64,000 nucleotides of DNA, from positions 558,001 through 622,000 of the forward strand of contig WKFK01000014.1 in assembly GCA_014872815.1 (NCBI GenBank), written 5' to 3'. The notes under the pieces were generated by a model. That model saw nothing but the letters and a program-made list of their open reading frames with translations. It had not been told where the DNA came from and did no database searches. This stretch comes from Paracoccaceae bacterium. GTDB lineage: Bacteria > Pseudomonadota > Alphaproteobacteria > Rhodobacterales > Rhodobacteraceae. This document shows, one piece after another, positions 44,402 through 52,683 of this stretch (its first letter is position 1; each line of letters starts with the position of its first letter). Made by a program: the position numbers and the translations under genes.

Positions 44402-45253
44402 TTGTCCTGGCTTAGCTGCTATCTCACCACCGGGAAGCACATGGCCTTCTACGCCTCTTTTGGCACCGTGCTGTTGTTGCTTGCGATCACCGCCCCAACC
44501 GCGCTGCTGTTTGGCCTCGGCGGCGCCATGGCTGCCCGGGCGCGCTTTTTCCTTCTGCGCTGGTTTGGCAAAGGCTACATCGCCATTGTGCGCGGCGTGC
44601 CGGATATCGCCTTCTTCCTCTTCTTTGTCATTGCGCTTGATCAGGCCATCGAATGGGTACGCCACAAGGTCAAATGTCCCGACTGGACGGAACCGGTCCG
44701 CCAAGGCGGCGAGTTCCTCGTCTGTGACATCGCGAAAATGCCGCTCAGTTCCTCGCCACAATGGATTCACGAAATCTACGGCTTCTGGCTCGCGGTCTTC
44801 ACTTTTGCCATTGTGTTTGGTGCCTTTGCCGCAAACGTGCTCTTTGGCGCCATGTCGGCCGTACCCCGGCCGCAGCTGGAAACCGCCGAAGCCTATGGCA
44901 TGACCCCGCGCCAGACCTTCTGGCGCATCCTGATGCCGCAAATGTGGATCTACGCCCTGCCCGGCCTGTCCAACCTCTGGATGGTGTTGATCAAGGCCAC
45001 CCCCTTGCTGTTCCTGCTCGGCGTCGAAGACATCGTCTACTGGGCCCGTGACCTTGGCGCGTCCAAGACCGCCCGTTTCACCGACTACCCACATGGCGAC
45101 TGGCGCATGTGGTACTTCCTTGCGCTGTTGATTTTCTACCTGCTCTTCACCCGCGTCTCCGAGGTTGTCCTCGCACGCATCACAAAGCGTCTGTCCCACG
45201 GACAGGCCACCATCGGTGGGGAAGCCCAACGCAAAGCAGGGAGCGCGGCATGA
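44402..45253 (+). CDS. Polar amino-acid ABC transporter permease 1
   Basis: Membrane subunit (283 aa from the TTG at 44402) with the HisQ/HisM-type permease fold. The ABC-contact EAA loop is ETAEAYGMTPRQTFWRILMPQMWIYALPG. A long insert between helices (HKVKCPDWTEPVRQGGEFLV, then CDIAKMPLSS) with two cysteines is probably periplasmic. The start is uncertain: no ATG or GTG exists before ATG 44441. The frame is open upstream, and an ATT at 44363 preceded by AGAGG would give FAYCSDPSVLEGLSWLSCYL, which looks like genuine protein. The stop overlaps permease 2 by ATGA. Confidence 0.88.
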   Translation: MSWLSCYLTTGKHMAFYASFGTVLLLLAITAPTALLFGLGGAMAARARFFLLRWFGKGYIAIVRGVPDIAFFLFFVIALDQAIEWVRHKVKCPDWTEPVRQGGEFLVCDIAKMPLSSSPQWIHEIYGFWLAVFTFAIVFGAFAANVLFGAMSAVPRPQLETAEAYGMTPRQTFWRILMPQMWIYALPGLSNLWMVLIKATPLLFLLGVEDIVYWARDLGASKTARFTDYPHGDWRMWYFLALLIFYLLFTRVSEVVLARITKRLSHGQATIGGEAQRKAGSAA

Positions 45254-46056
45254 GCTGTATCGACACAATTCAGAACTACGCTTTCCGCTCTCTGGGCTAT
45301 GGCGAGCGCATGTTGCCCCGCACGGATTTCACCCTGTGTGAGCACTTCACTCTGATCGGCTCCGGCCTGATCTGGAATGTCTACTACGGCGTTCTGGCCG
45401 TGCTGACCGGCTTCTTCTTTGCCAACCTTCTGGCGGTGGCCAAGAACTCCAACACGTTCTGGGCCCGCAAATCGGCGGAGTGGTTCATCTTCCTCTTCCG
45501 GGGCAGCCCGCTGTTTATCCAGTTCTTCTTTGGCTACTTCCTGTTCCTCTCGCTCAAAGGCGTCTCGCCCATCTTCAACCCGCTGTCCTCTGCGGCACTG
45601 GGCGCGTTGATTGTGCTGTTCCTGAACACCTCCGCCTATTCGGCAGAGATTTTTTACGGTGCCCTGCGCTCCATCCCGAAGGGCGATATCGAAGCCGCCG
45701 ACGCCTACGGCATCACCGGGTGGTTCCGCTATCGCCGCATCATGTTCCCAACCATGATGCGTTTGGCGTGGCCTGCCTACACAAACGAAGCCATCTTCTT
45801 GTTCCACGCCACCACACTTGTATTCTTCTCCGGTTTCCCGGCCTGGCGGCAACAGGGCGACGCGCTCTACTACGCGAATTACTTTGCGGACAAAACCTAC
45901 AACCCGTTTGTGCCCTACCCGATCCTGGCGATGTATTTCATCCTGCTCACACTGGTGATCATCTGGGTCTTTGGTCTGGTCAACAAGCGCCTGAACAAAC
46001 ACCTGCCTCAAGCCTCGGTGAAAAAGCTGCGGGTGCGCCCAAATCTGATCCGCTGA
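45250..46056 (+). CDS. Polar amino-acid ABC transporter permease 2
   Basis: Second membrane subunit (268 aa). It starts MSCIDTIQNYAFRSLGYGER with an ATGA overlap to permease 1. It has FIFLFRGSPLFIQFFFGYFLFL and the EAA loop KGDIEAADAYGITGWFRYRRIMFPTMMRLAWP. A long first hydrophilic segment with a conserved cysteine (FTLCEHFTLIG) is present, unlike compact HisM. Last gene of the operon, closed by a terminator. Confidence 0.92.
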   Translation: MSCIDTIQNYAFRSLGYGERMLPRTDFTLCEHFTLIGSGLIWNVYYGVLAVLTGFFFANLLAVAKNSNTFWARKSAEWFIFLFRGSPLFIQFFFGYFLFLSLKGVSPIFNPLSSAALGALIVLFLNTSAYSAEIFYGALRSIPKGDIEAADAYGITGWFRYRRIMFPTMMRLAWPAYTNEAIFLFHATTLVFFSGFPAWRQQGDALYYANYFADKTYNPFVPYPILAMYFILLTLVIIWVFGLVNKRLNKHLPQASVKKLRVRPNLIR

Positions 46057-46082
46057 GTGCGATCCACCACCTGTAAATCTGC

Positions 46083-46113
46083 AAAACACCCGCCAAAATT
46101 TGGCGGGTGTTTC
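46083..46113 (+). terminator. Terminator of the ABC transporter operon
   Basis: Arms AAACACCCGCCA and TGGCGGGTGTTT around AAATT. Confidence 0.85.
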
Positions 46114-46217
46114 TGCATTTACGCCACCTCCGCAAAACAGACGCGATACCGACGTAATACCGACGTCACAAAGGAACGCAAAAAATTCTTCTGGACAATT
46201 CATCCCGCGCCCCCGAT

Positions 46218-46231
46218 ATTTTGATCAAATT
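46218..46231. promoter_or_regulatory. TTTGATCAAATT palindrome before the first ligase gene
   Basis: ATTTTGATCAAATT, one mismatch from a perfect 14-bp palindrome, 16 nt before the ATG and followed by GGTGAC. Repeated at 47600-47613 with the same downstream GGTGAC. A candidate shared operator. Confidence 0.5.
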
Positions 46232-46247
46232 ATCGAAATGGTGACCC

Positions 46248-47564
46248 ATGGACCCGGCACAAAGCGCAACCTTCCGGATTGGCGCAGTAGATCTCAACGG
46301 CCAATTGCGCGGCAAACGTCTGCCGTCTGAACATCTCGCAAAACTCGACAAAGGCGGCGCACGCCTACCGCTCTCTGCCCTCAATCTGGACATCTGGGGC
46401 TGTGACATCGAAAACAGCCCACTGGTGTTTGAAAGCGGCGATGCCGATGGTGTGCTCACCCCGTCCCCACGCGGTGCCGTGCCCATGCCATGGCTTAAAA
46501 CGCCTTCCCAACTGGTCCTGATGGGCATGACCAACGAAGACGGCAGCCCCTTCATGGGCGACCCAATTCAGGCTCTGGCCACGGTGTTGGAACGCTACGC
46601 CGCCCGTGGTTGGACCGTGGTGGCCGCCACTGAAATGGAGTTCACGCTGGTGGACGACAGCGGCGACCAACTTGTGCCACCAAAGCACCCCCGCAATGGC
46701 CGACAGCTCGATGCCTCAGAAATTCTAAGCGTCTCGGAACTGGATGCTTTTGACGCATTTTTTAGCGACATATACGATGGCGCCGCGGCCATGGGCATCC
46801 CCTTGCAAACCATGACCTGCGAAGGCGGTGTGGGGCAGTTTGAGGTCACCCTCAACCACCAAACCGCGATGAAAGCCGCTGACGATGCCTTGCTGATCAA
46901 GCAGTTGCTGCGCGAAACCGCCCGCAACCATGGCTTTGCTGCAACCTTCATGGCCAAGCCCTACGGCGACGACGCTGGCAATGGCATGCACGTGCATTTT
47001 TCTGTGGTGGATGAGAACGACAAAAACGTCTTTGACAATGACACCGCAGAAGGCTCAGACCTGCTGAAATCCGCCGTAGCAGGCTGCTTAGAAGCCATGC
47101 GTGCCTCCACCTTGATTTTTGCGCCACATGGTCCGTCTTATGACCGCTTTGCGCCGGGCGCCCACGCACCCACAACCGTGTGCTGGGGCTATGAAAACCG
47201 TACCGCCGCGATCCGTATTCCCGGCGGCCCCAACGCCGCCCGCCGCATCGAGCACAGGGTCTCCGGAGGCGACGTGAACCCCTACCTGATGCTTGCAGCC
47301 ATCCTAGGCGCAGCCATTGAAGGCATCGCGGAAGGTTTACAGCCCCCGGCCCCCACCACCGGCAACGCCTATGCACAAGACCTGCCGCAACTGGCCAAAA
47401 GCTGGGACGACGCCATTGCGTTGTTTGAAAGTGACGCTTTCATTGCGCGCTGCCTGCCAAAGCAGCTGATCGACAATCTGGTGATGACCAAACGCCAAGA
47501 GGCGCGAAAACTCGCCGAGATCGACGCAGCAGACCGCTGGAAAACCTATCTGGAGCGTGTATGA
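46248..47564 (+). CDS. Glutamine-synthetase family gamma-glutamyl-amine ligase (PuuA-like), copy 1
   Basis: A 438-aa GS-fold ligase of the PuuA/GlnA3-like group, expected to join glutamate to an amine with ATP. It has LNGQLRGKRLPSEHL near the start (GS beta-grasp domain of the amine-ligase subgroup), VAATEMEFTLVD for metal binding, GVGQFEVTLNHQ, FMAKPYGDDAGNGMHVHFS, ENRTAAIRIPGGPNAARRIEHR and GDVNPYLMLAAILGAAIEGI. The adenylylation tyrosine loop of true glnA is absent. First gene of a putative amine/polyamine gamma-glutamylation cluster. Confidence 0.9.
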   Translation: MDPAQSATFRIGAVDLNGQLRGKRLPSEHLAKLDKGGARLPLSALNLDIWGCDIENSPLVFESGDADGVLTPSPRGAVPMPWLKTPSQLVLMGMTNEDGSPFMGDPIQALATVLERYAARGWTVVAATEMEFTLVDDSGDQLVPPKHPRNGRQLDASEILSVSELDAFDAFFSDIYDGAAAMGIPLQTMTCEGGVGQFEVTLNHQTAMKAADDALLIKQLLRETARNHGFAATFMAKPYGDDAGNGMHVHFSVVDENDKNVFDNDTAEGSDLLKSAVAGCLEAMRASTLIFAPHGPSYDRFAPGAHAPTTVCWGYENRTAAIRIPGGPNAARRIEHRVSGGDVNPYLMLAAILGAAIEGIAEGLQPPAPTTGNAYAQDLPQLAKSWDDAIALFESDAFIARCLPKQLIDNLVMTKRQEARKLAEIDAADRWKTYLERV

Positions 47565-47599
47565 CACGCTTGCACGCGCGCCTGTCTCCCGCTACCATA

Positions 47600-47613
47600 A
47601 ATTTGATCAAATT
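47600..47613. promoter_or_regulatory. TTTGATCAAATT palindrome before the amidotransferase gene
   Basis: AATTTGATCAAATT is a perfect 14-bp palindrome ending 10 nt before the ATG, with GGTGAC between. It matches the site at 46218-46231. Confidence 0.5.
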
Positions 47614-47623
47614 CTGGTGACAT

Positions 47624-48307
47624 ATGAAAATCGGCATCCTTCTGACCGGCCACGCGCCTGAAGAGCTTGAACCGCACTACGGCAACTATATCGAGATGTT
47701 TAAGTCCCTGCTTTCAGGACAGGATTTCGAATTTGTCGGTTATAAAGTTGTGGACGGCGAATTCCCTGAATCCGCGACCGACGCTGACGGCTGGCTCATC
47801 ACAGGCTCCAAACACGGCGTCTACGAAGACCACCCCTGGATCCCCCCTTTGGAGGACTTGATCCGCGACGCCGTCACAAAAAATGTCCCCCTGGTTGGGG
47901 TGTGCTTTGGTCATCAGATCATCGCGCAAGCCCTTGGTGGGAAAGTGGAAAAATTCGAAGGCGGCTGGGCCGTGGGTCATCAAACCTACGACTTCGCGGG
48001 CACCGAACTGTCGATGAATGCCTGGCATCAGGATCAGGTCACCGAACTGCCCCCCGGCGCCGTGACCATCGCCTCCAACGTTTTTTGCAAGAACGCAGCC
48101 ATCCTCTATGGAGACCGTGCGTTAACCGTGCAAGCCCACCCGGAGTTCTCCGCCGACTTTGTCGACGGTCTGATCAACACCCGCGGCCGCGGCGTTGTGC
48201 CAGACGACATCCTCGACGCCGCCATCGACGACCTTGATGAGCCGACCAACAGTCAAACCATTGCAGATCAATTTGCAGACTTCTTCCGACAGGAGCGCCC
48301 CCGATGA
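47624..48307 (+). CDS. Class I glutamine-amidotransferase-like hydrolase (PuuD-like)
   Basis: A 227-aa class I GATase-fold protein. The nucleophile elbow is VPLVGVCFGHQIIAQALGG (Cys near residue 94) and the His-x-Glu pair is in VQAHPEFSADF. In context it may hydrolyse a gamma-glutamyl intermediate, as PuuD does for gamma-glutamyl-GABA, although PuuD proper is longer and this one resembles the stand-alone GMP-synthase-like GATases. ATGA overlap with the second ligase couples their translation. Confidence 0.88.
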   Translation: MKIGILLTGHAPEELEPHYGNYIEMFKSLLSGQDFEFVGYKVVDGEFPESATDADGWLITGSKHGVYEDHPWIPPLEDLIRDAVTKNVPLVGVCFGHQIIAQALGGKVEKFEGGWAVGHQTYDFAGTELSMNAWHQDQVTELPPGAVTIASNVFCKNAAILYGDRALTVQAHPEFSADFVDGLINTRGRGVVPDDILDAAIDDLDEPTNSQTIADQFADFFRQERPR

Positions 48308-49674
48308 ACGCCCCCAAATCCGACTGGCTTTCCAAAACCCCAGACGCCGCCCGCGCCTATTTGGAGGGCCATCGTCTCGACGAAGTTGAATGCATCATCT
48401 CCGACCTTCCGGGGATTGCCCGCGGCAAGGCCGTACCGGCCACCAAATTTGCCCGCCAAGAATACTTCCATCTCCCGGATTCCATTTTTTACCAGACGCT
48501 TACCGGCGGATGGGGCGAAGCTGCCGGGGACGAAGGCTTCATCGAGAAAGACATGATCCTGCGCCCGGATTGGTCCACCGCCACCGCCGCGCCTTGGACC
48601 GCGGACTGGACACTGCAAGTGATCCACGACGCCTACAATCTCGATGGCACCCCGGTCGAATTCTCCCCGCGCAACGTGCTCAAACGGGTGATTCAACTTT
48701 ACCGCGACAAAGGTTGGGAACCCATCGTGGCGCCGGAAATGGAATTCTTCCTCGTGGCCCGCAACACCGACCCACGTCAGGAAATCAAACCGATGATGGG
48801 CCGCTCTGGCCGCCCCGCCGCCGCGCGTCAGGCCTACTCCATGACCGCCGTGGACGAATTTGGCCCGGTGATCGACGACATTTACGACTTTGCCGAAGCC
48901 CAAGGCTTTGAGATCGACGGCATCACCCAAGAAGGCGGCGCTGGTCAGCTCGAAATCAACATGGTGCATGGCGATCCGCTCAAATTGGCGGACGAGGTCT
49001 TCTATTTCAAACGCCTGATCCGCGAAGCCGCGCTGCGCCACGATTGCTACGCCACCTTTATGGCCAAACCGATCGAGGATGAACCTGGCTCAGCCATGCA
49101 CATCCACCATTCGGTTGTGGATAAAGAAACCGGTCAGAACATCTTCTCCGGTCCACAGGGCGGAGAAACCGACGCGTTTTTCCACTTCATCGCGGGGCTG
49201 CAGAACCACCTGCCCGCTGCGATCGCCGTCATGGCGCCCTATGTGAACTCCTATCGCCGCTACGTGCGCGATCACGCCGCTCCGATCAATCTGGAATGGG
49301 CCCGGGACAACCGCACGACAGGCATCCGCATCCCAATTTCCTCGCCGCAAGCCCGCCGCGTGGAAAACCGCATCGCCGGCATGGACTGCAACCCTTATCT
49401 TGGCATCGCGGCGTCGCTCGCTTGCGGTTACCTTGGTCTGCTGGAGCAAGAACGTCCCGACAAGCAATTCAAAGGCGACGCCTATGACGGTGAAGAAGCC
49501 ATCCCGCGTATTTTGGGCGGCGCTTTGGATCTGTTTGACGAAGCCAAAGGCTTGCACGACATCCTGGGACCGGACTTTGCCCGCGTCTACTCCATTGTGA
49601 AACGTGCGGAGTACGAGGAATTCCTCGCCGTCATCTCCCCATGGGAACGCGAACACCTGTTGCTGAACGTGTAA
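48304..49674 (+). CDS. Glutamine-synthetase family gamma-glutamyl-amine ligase (PuuA-like), copy 2
   Basis: A 456-aa GS-fold ligase, divergent from copy 1. It has VECIISDLPGIARGKAVPATKF (amine-ligase beta-grasp), VAPEMEFFLVARN, GAGQLEINMVHG, FMAKPIEDEPGSAMHIHHS, DNRTTGIRIPISSPQARRVENR and GMDCNPYLGIAASLACG. The glnA adenylylation site is absent. Two non-identical ligases in one cluster suggest two amine substrates or a hetero-oligomer. Coupled to the amidotransferase gene by ATGA. Confidence 0.9.
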   Translation: MNAPKSDWLSKTPDAARAYLEGHRLDEVECIISDLPGIARGKAVPATKFARQEYFHLPDSIFYQTLTGGWGEAAGDEGFIEKDMILRPDWSTATAAPWTADWTLQVIHDAYNLDGTPVEFSPRNVLKRVIQLYRDKGWEPIVAPEMEFFLVARNTDPRQEIKPMMGRSGRPAAARQAYSMTAVDEFGPVIDDIYDFAEAQGFEIDGITQEGGAGQLEINMVHGDPLKLADEVFYFKRLIREAALRHDCYATFMAKPIEDEPGSAMHIHHSVVDKETGQNIFSGPQGGETDAFFHFIAGLQNHLPAAIAVMAPYVNSYRRYVRDHAAPINLEWARDNRTTGIRIPISSPQARRVENRIAGMDCNPYLGIAASLACGYLGLLEQERPDKQFKGDAYDGEEAIPRILGGALDLFDEAKGLHDILGPDFARVYSIVKRAEYEEFLAVISPWEREHLLLNV

Positions 49675-49707
49675 CAGCCAAAGGGTTGGCCACAGGCCAG
49701 CCCACTG

Positions 49708-49735
49708 CCTCCGGCGGAGGTATTTTCAAAAAGAG
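49708..49735. repeat. Short GC-rich extragenic repeat
   Basis: CCTCCGGCGGAGG hairpin followed by TATTTTCAAAAAGAGAAAG, a form seen as a small dispersed repeat in this group; it lies between ligase 2 and the oxidoreductase. Confidence 0.55.
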
Positions 49736-49750
49736 AAAGCGAGGGGCGCA

Positions 49751-51055
49751 ATGAACCTGCTAGATGCCAATGACCGCACAGGTCACTATCCAGACAGTTG
49801 GTATGCGGCCACCGCAGAGCCTTTGGCCCCCTTTGCACCGCTAGAAGGCGCACGCTCCGCTGATGTCTGCGTGATTGGCGGCGGCTTCACCGGTCTCTCC
49901 ACCGCCTTGCATCTGGCGGAACGTGGCTTTGACGTGGTCCTGCTGGAAGCCCATCGTGTTGGCTTCGGTGCCTCAGGTCGCAATGGCGGCCAGCTCGGCT
50001 CCGGCCAACGCATGGAGCAGGACGGGCTGGAGAAACTTGTCGGGCAAGACGACGCCTCCAAGCTATGGCAATTGGCAGAGGATTCAAAGGACCTCGTCAA
50101 AGGACTGATCTCCAAACACAACATCAACTGCCACTACAAGCCGGGCATCGCCCACGCCTGTTTCTCCGCCAAAGAAGTGCGCGAAGAACACGAGTATGCC
50201 CAGCACCTGCAAACCCGCTATGGCTATGACCAGATCGAAACGCTGGACCACGACGCCCTACAGGCGATCTGCCCGTCTCCCAAATACGTCGGCGGCTCGC
50301 TGGATATGGGCGCGGGCCATTTGCACCCGCTGGCCTTTGCACTCGGTCTTGCCAAAGCGGCCGCAGACGCAGGCGCGGCTATCCACGAAACCTCCCGCGT
50401 GACCAAAATTGACCGCGGCAGCAAAGTCACCGTCACCACGGACAGCGGCACTGTCACCGCCGATCACCTCGTGCTGGCCTGCAACGGCTACCTTGGCGAT
50501 CTGGAACCCAAAGTGGCCAGCCGGGTCATGCCCATCAACAACTTCATCGCCGCCACCGAACCTTTGGGCGCGGATGTTGCCAAGGTTCTGGCCCGCGATG
50601 TGGCCGTGGCCGATACAAAATTTGTGATCAACTATTTCCGCCTCAGCCACGACAATCGCTTGTTGTTTGGTGGCGGGGAAAGCTATGGCTACACCTTCCC
50701 GTCCGACATCGCGGCCACCGTTCGCAAACCCATGGTGGAGATCTTCCCACACCTCAAAGACATCGGCATCGACTATGCCTGGGGCGGGACTCTCGCGATC
50801 ACTATGAAGCGCATGCCGTATCTGCGCCGTCTTGCCCCCAATGTGATCTCCGCCTCCGGCTATTCCGGCCACGGTGTGGGCACCGCCACGCACGCGGGAC
50901 AATTGATTGCCATGGCGCTCAGCGGTGAAGCCGAAGGCTTTGACACAATGGCCCGCGTACCCGCCACACCTTTCCCCGGTGGTGCGAGAATGCGCAGCCC
51001 CCTGCTGGCTTTGGCAATGACCTGGTACGCCCTGCGCGATCGCCTCGGCGTATAA
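49751..51055 (+). CDS. FAD-dependent oxidoreductase (PuuB-like gamma-glutamylputrescine oxidase)
   Basis: A 434-aa DAO-family flavoenzyme. The N-terminal YPDSWYAATAEP segment is characteristic of PuuB-type oxidases. The FAD motif ADVCVIGGGFTGLSTALHLAERGFDVVLLEA is followed by GFGASGRNGGQLG, and the C-terminus has GYSGHGVGTATHAGQLIA. In context it should oxidise the gamma-glutamyl amine made by the upstream ligases to an aldehyde, releasing ammonia and H2O2. Confidence 0.9.
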   Translation: MNLLDANDRTGHYPDSWYAATAEPLAPFAPLEGARSADVCVIGGGFTGLSTALHLAERGFDVVLLEAHRVGFGASGRNGGQLGSGQRMEQDGLEKLVGQDDASKLWQLAEDSKDLVKGLISKHNINCHYKPGIAHACFSAKEVREEHEYAQHLQTRYGYDQIETLDHDALQAICPSPKYVGGSLDMGAGHLHPLAFALGLAKAAADAGAAIHETSRVTKIDRGSKVTVTTDSGTVTADHLVLACNGYLGDLEPKVASRVMPINNFIAATEPLGADVAKVLARDVAVADTKFVINYFRLSHDNRLLFGGGESYGYTFPSDIAATVRKPMVEIFPHLKDIGIDYAWGGTLAITMKRMPYLRRLAPNVISASGYSGHGVGTATHAGQLIAMALSGEAEGFDTMARVPATPFPGGARMRSPLLALAMTWYALRDRLGV

Positions 51056-51170
51056 GAAAACCGCGACATTTTTTCATTGAAGTTTCACATGCGAAGCACG
51101 TGTTTGCCCTTCCTTGTGCCTGCACATTGTTTTATATTTTTGAAAACCCAACTTAAGAAAGTTGAAAGAT

Positions 51171-52388
51171 ATGGCATTACCACCCAATGTTTACGACGCT
51201 GAGCCAATTCCAGCGTCCGCCCGTGAGGAAATCGAGCGCCTCCTGCAAACCGGTGACCTGTTTCGCTACACCGCGGCTGAAAACGCCCCTGTGACCCTGC
51301 TGGAAGCCGAATTTGCCGCCATGCTGGGCAGCAAGTACGCTTTGGCCGTGTCCTCCTGCTCCGCCGCGCTCTTTCTGTCTCTGAAAGCGTTGGACCTGCC
51401 GCGCGATGCGCGTGTGCTTTTGCCCGGCTTCACTTTCGCCGCCGTGCCGTCCTCTGTTGTGCACGCTGATCTGGTGCCGGTCCTCTGTGAAGTGGGCGAC
51501 AACTACCGCATTGATATCGCTGACTTTGAAGCGCGCCTGGACGACAACATCTCCGCCGTGATCATCAGCCACATGCGCGGTCACACCTCTGACATGGACG
51601 CCATTATGGCGCTGTGCGAGGCCCGCAATATCCCGGTGATCGAGGACGCCGCCCACAGCCTTGGCACCACTTGGCATGGCCGCAACATCGGCACCATTGG
51701 CAAAGTTGGCTGCTTTTCGTTCCAATCCTACAAGCTGGTCAACTCCGGCGAAGGCGGCATCATGGTGTCGGACGACGCCGACCTTATCGCCCGAGCGGTG
51801 ATCATGTCCGGCGCCTATGAGCACAACTGGAAAAAGCACAAAGCGCCCGAAGGCGACAACACTGGCGAGCTGGAAGCGGCCTTTGCCCGCTGGCAAAACC
51901 AACTGCCGCTCTACAACCTGCGCCTCTCCAACCTTGCCGCGGCGATCATTCGCCCCCAGTTGGGCGAAGTGCCCCGCCGAGTGCGTGACGGCCGTGCCAA
52001 CCACGACTATGTTGCCGGCCTGCTGAACGCTTCGCCATGGCTGCAAGTGCCGGAGAAGCTGGCGCCAGAAGAGCGCGCACCGGATTCCATCCAGTTCAAC
52101 CTCGAAGGCATGGATAACCCCCAGATCCTCGCCTTCCAGGAAGCCGCCAATGCGCGCGGCGTGAAAGTCCAGGTCTTTGGCCAGTCCACCGACAATGCCC
52201 GCGCCTTCTGGAACTGGCAGTTTGTGCCGGAAAAACAGGAGCTTCCGCAAACCCGCGCGATGTTGATGTCGGCCTGCGACGTGCGTTTACCCGCACGACT
52301 GAAGCGCGACGAGCTTGACCTGATCGCCGGTGCGCTCACTGGCGCTGCCGAGGATGTGATGGGCGCGGTGCAGGCCTACGGCACCTGA
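51171..52388 (+). CDS. DegT/DnrJ/EryC1/StrS family aminotransferase
   Basis: A 405-aa fold-type I PLP enzyme of the sugar-aminotransferase (AHBA synthase-like) group. It has YALAVSSCSAALFLSLKAL (PLP phosphate contact), VIEDAAHSLGTTWHGRNIG with the cofactor aspartate, and the Schiff-base lysine in CFSFQSYKLVNSGEGG. The C-terminal region (WNWQFVPEKQELPQTRAML) is atypical of sugar enzymes. No sugar-biosynthesis genes are near. Its place at the end of a gamma-glutamylation cluster suggests a small amine or aldehyde substrate instead. A TTG start 9 nt upstream is also possible. Confidence 0.88.
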   Translation: MALPPNVYDAEPIPASAREEIERLLQTGDLFRYTAAENAPVTLLEAEFAAMLGSKYALAVSSCSAALFLSLKALDLPRDARVLLPGFTFAAVPSSVVHADLVPVLCEVGDNYRIDIADFEARLDDNISAVIISHMRGHTSDMDAIMALCEARNIPVIEDAAHSLGTTWHGRNIGTIGKVGCFSFQSYKLVNSGEGGIMVSDDADLIARAVIMSGAYEHNWKKHKAPEGDNTGELEAAFARWQNQLPLYNLRLSNLAAAIIRPQLGEVPRRVRDGRANHDYVAGLLNASPWLQVPEKLAPEERAPDSIQFNLEGMDNPQILAFQEAANARGVKVQVFGQSTDNARAFWNWQFVPEKQELPQTRAMLMSACDVRLPARLKRDELDLIAGALTGAAEDVMGAVQAYGT

Positions 52389-52410
52389 TTGCACCGGAAA
52401 TTGCCGCACG

Positions 52411-52440
52411 AATAACGGGCCATTTTGGCCCGTTATTTTG
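52411..52440 (+). terminator. Terminator after the DegT-type gene
   Basis: Arms AATAACGGGCC and GGCCCGTTATT around ATTTT, then TTG. May serve the convergent gene as well. Confidence 0.85.
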
Positions 52441-52452
52441 TTGCTTAACGTG

Positions 52453-52683
52453 TCACCGATTTCGCCAGCGCCTCCACAACTGCCGCAACCACCGCACGTC
52501 CAGTGAGGCCACAGCCACACCCAGTGGCAGCATCCAAAAGCCCAGGACCGGCAAGAACCCAAAAATCCCAAAGACAATCAACAGGATTCCAAGCAGCAAC
52601 CGAAAACCAGGTGGCACCCGCAAGCGAACCCAAGCGCGAAACCTTCGCAGCTTGGCTTTGAGATCACGCGGCGCGCGACTCAC
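52453..52683 (-). CDS. Small membrane protein (PGPGW-like)
   Basis: A 76-aa protein. A basic N-terminus (SRAPRDLKAKLRRFRAWVRLR) is followed by one long hydrophobic hairpin (FRLLLGILLIVFGIFGFLPVLGFWMLPLGVAVASLDV) and a basic tail (RQLWRRWRNR). It resembles short PGPGW-type transmembrane proteins; function unknown. The GTG start overlaps the hydrolase stop (GTGA), so it is translationally coupled. Confidence 0.75.
   Translation of the reverse strand: MSRAPRDLKAKLRRFRAWVRLRVPPGFRLLLGILLIVFGIFGFLPVLGFWMLPLGVAVASLDVRWLRQLWRRWRNR

Noticed and set aside
51171-52388. Sugar or antibiotic biosynthesis island suggested by the DegT-type aminotransferase
   Set aside because: No glycosyltransferase, sugar-nucleotide, PKS or NRPS gene nearby; base composition is like its neighbours.
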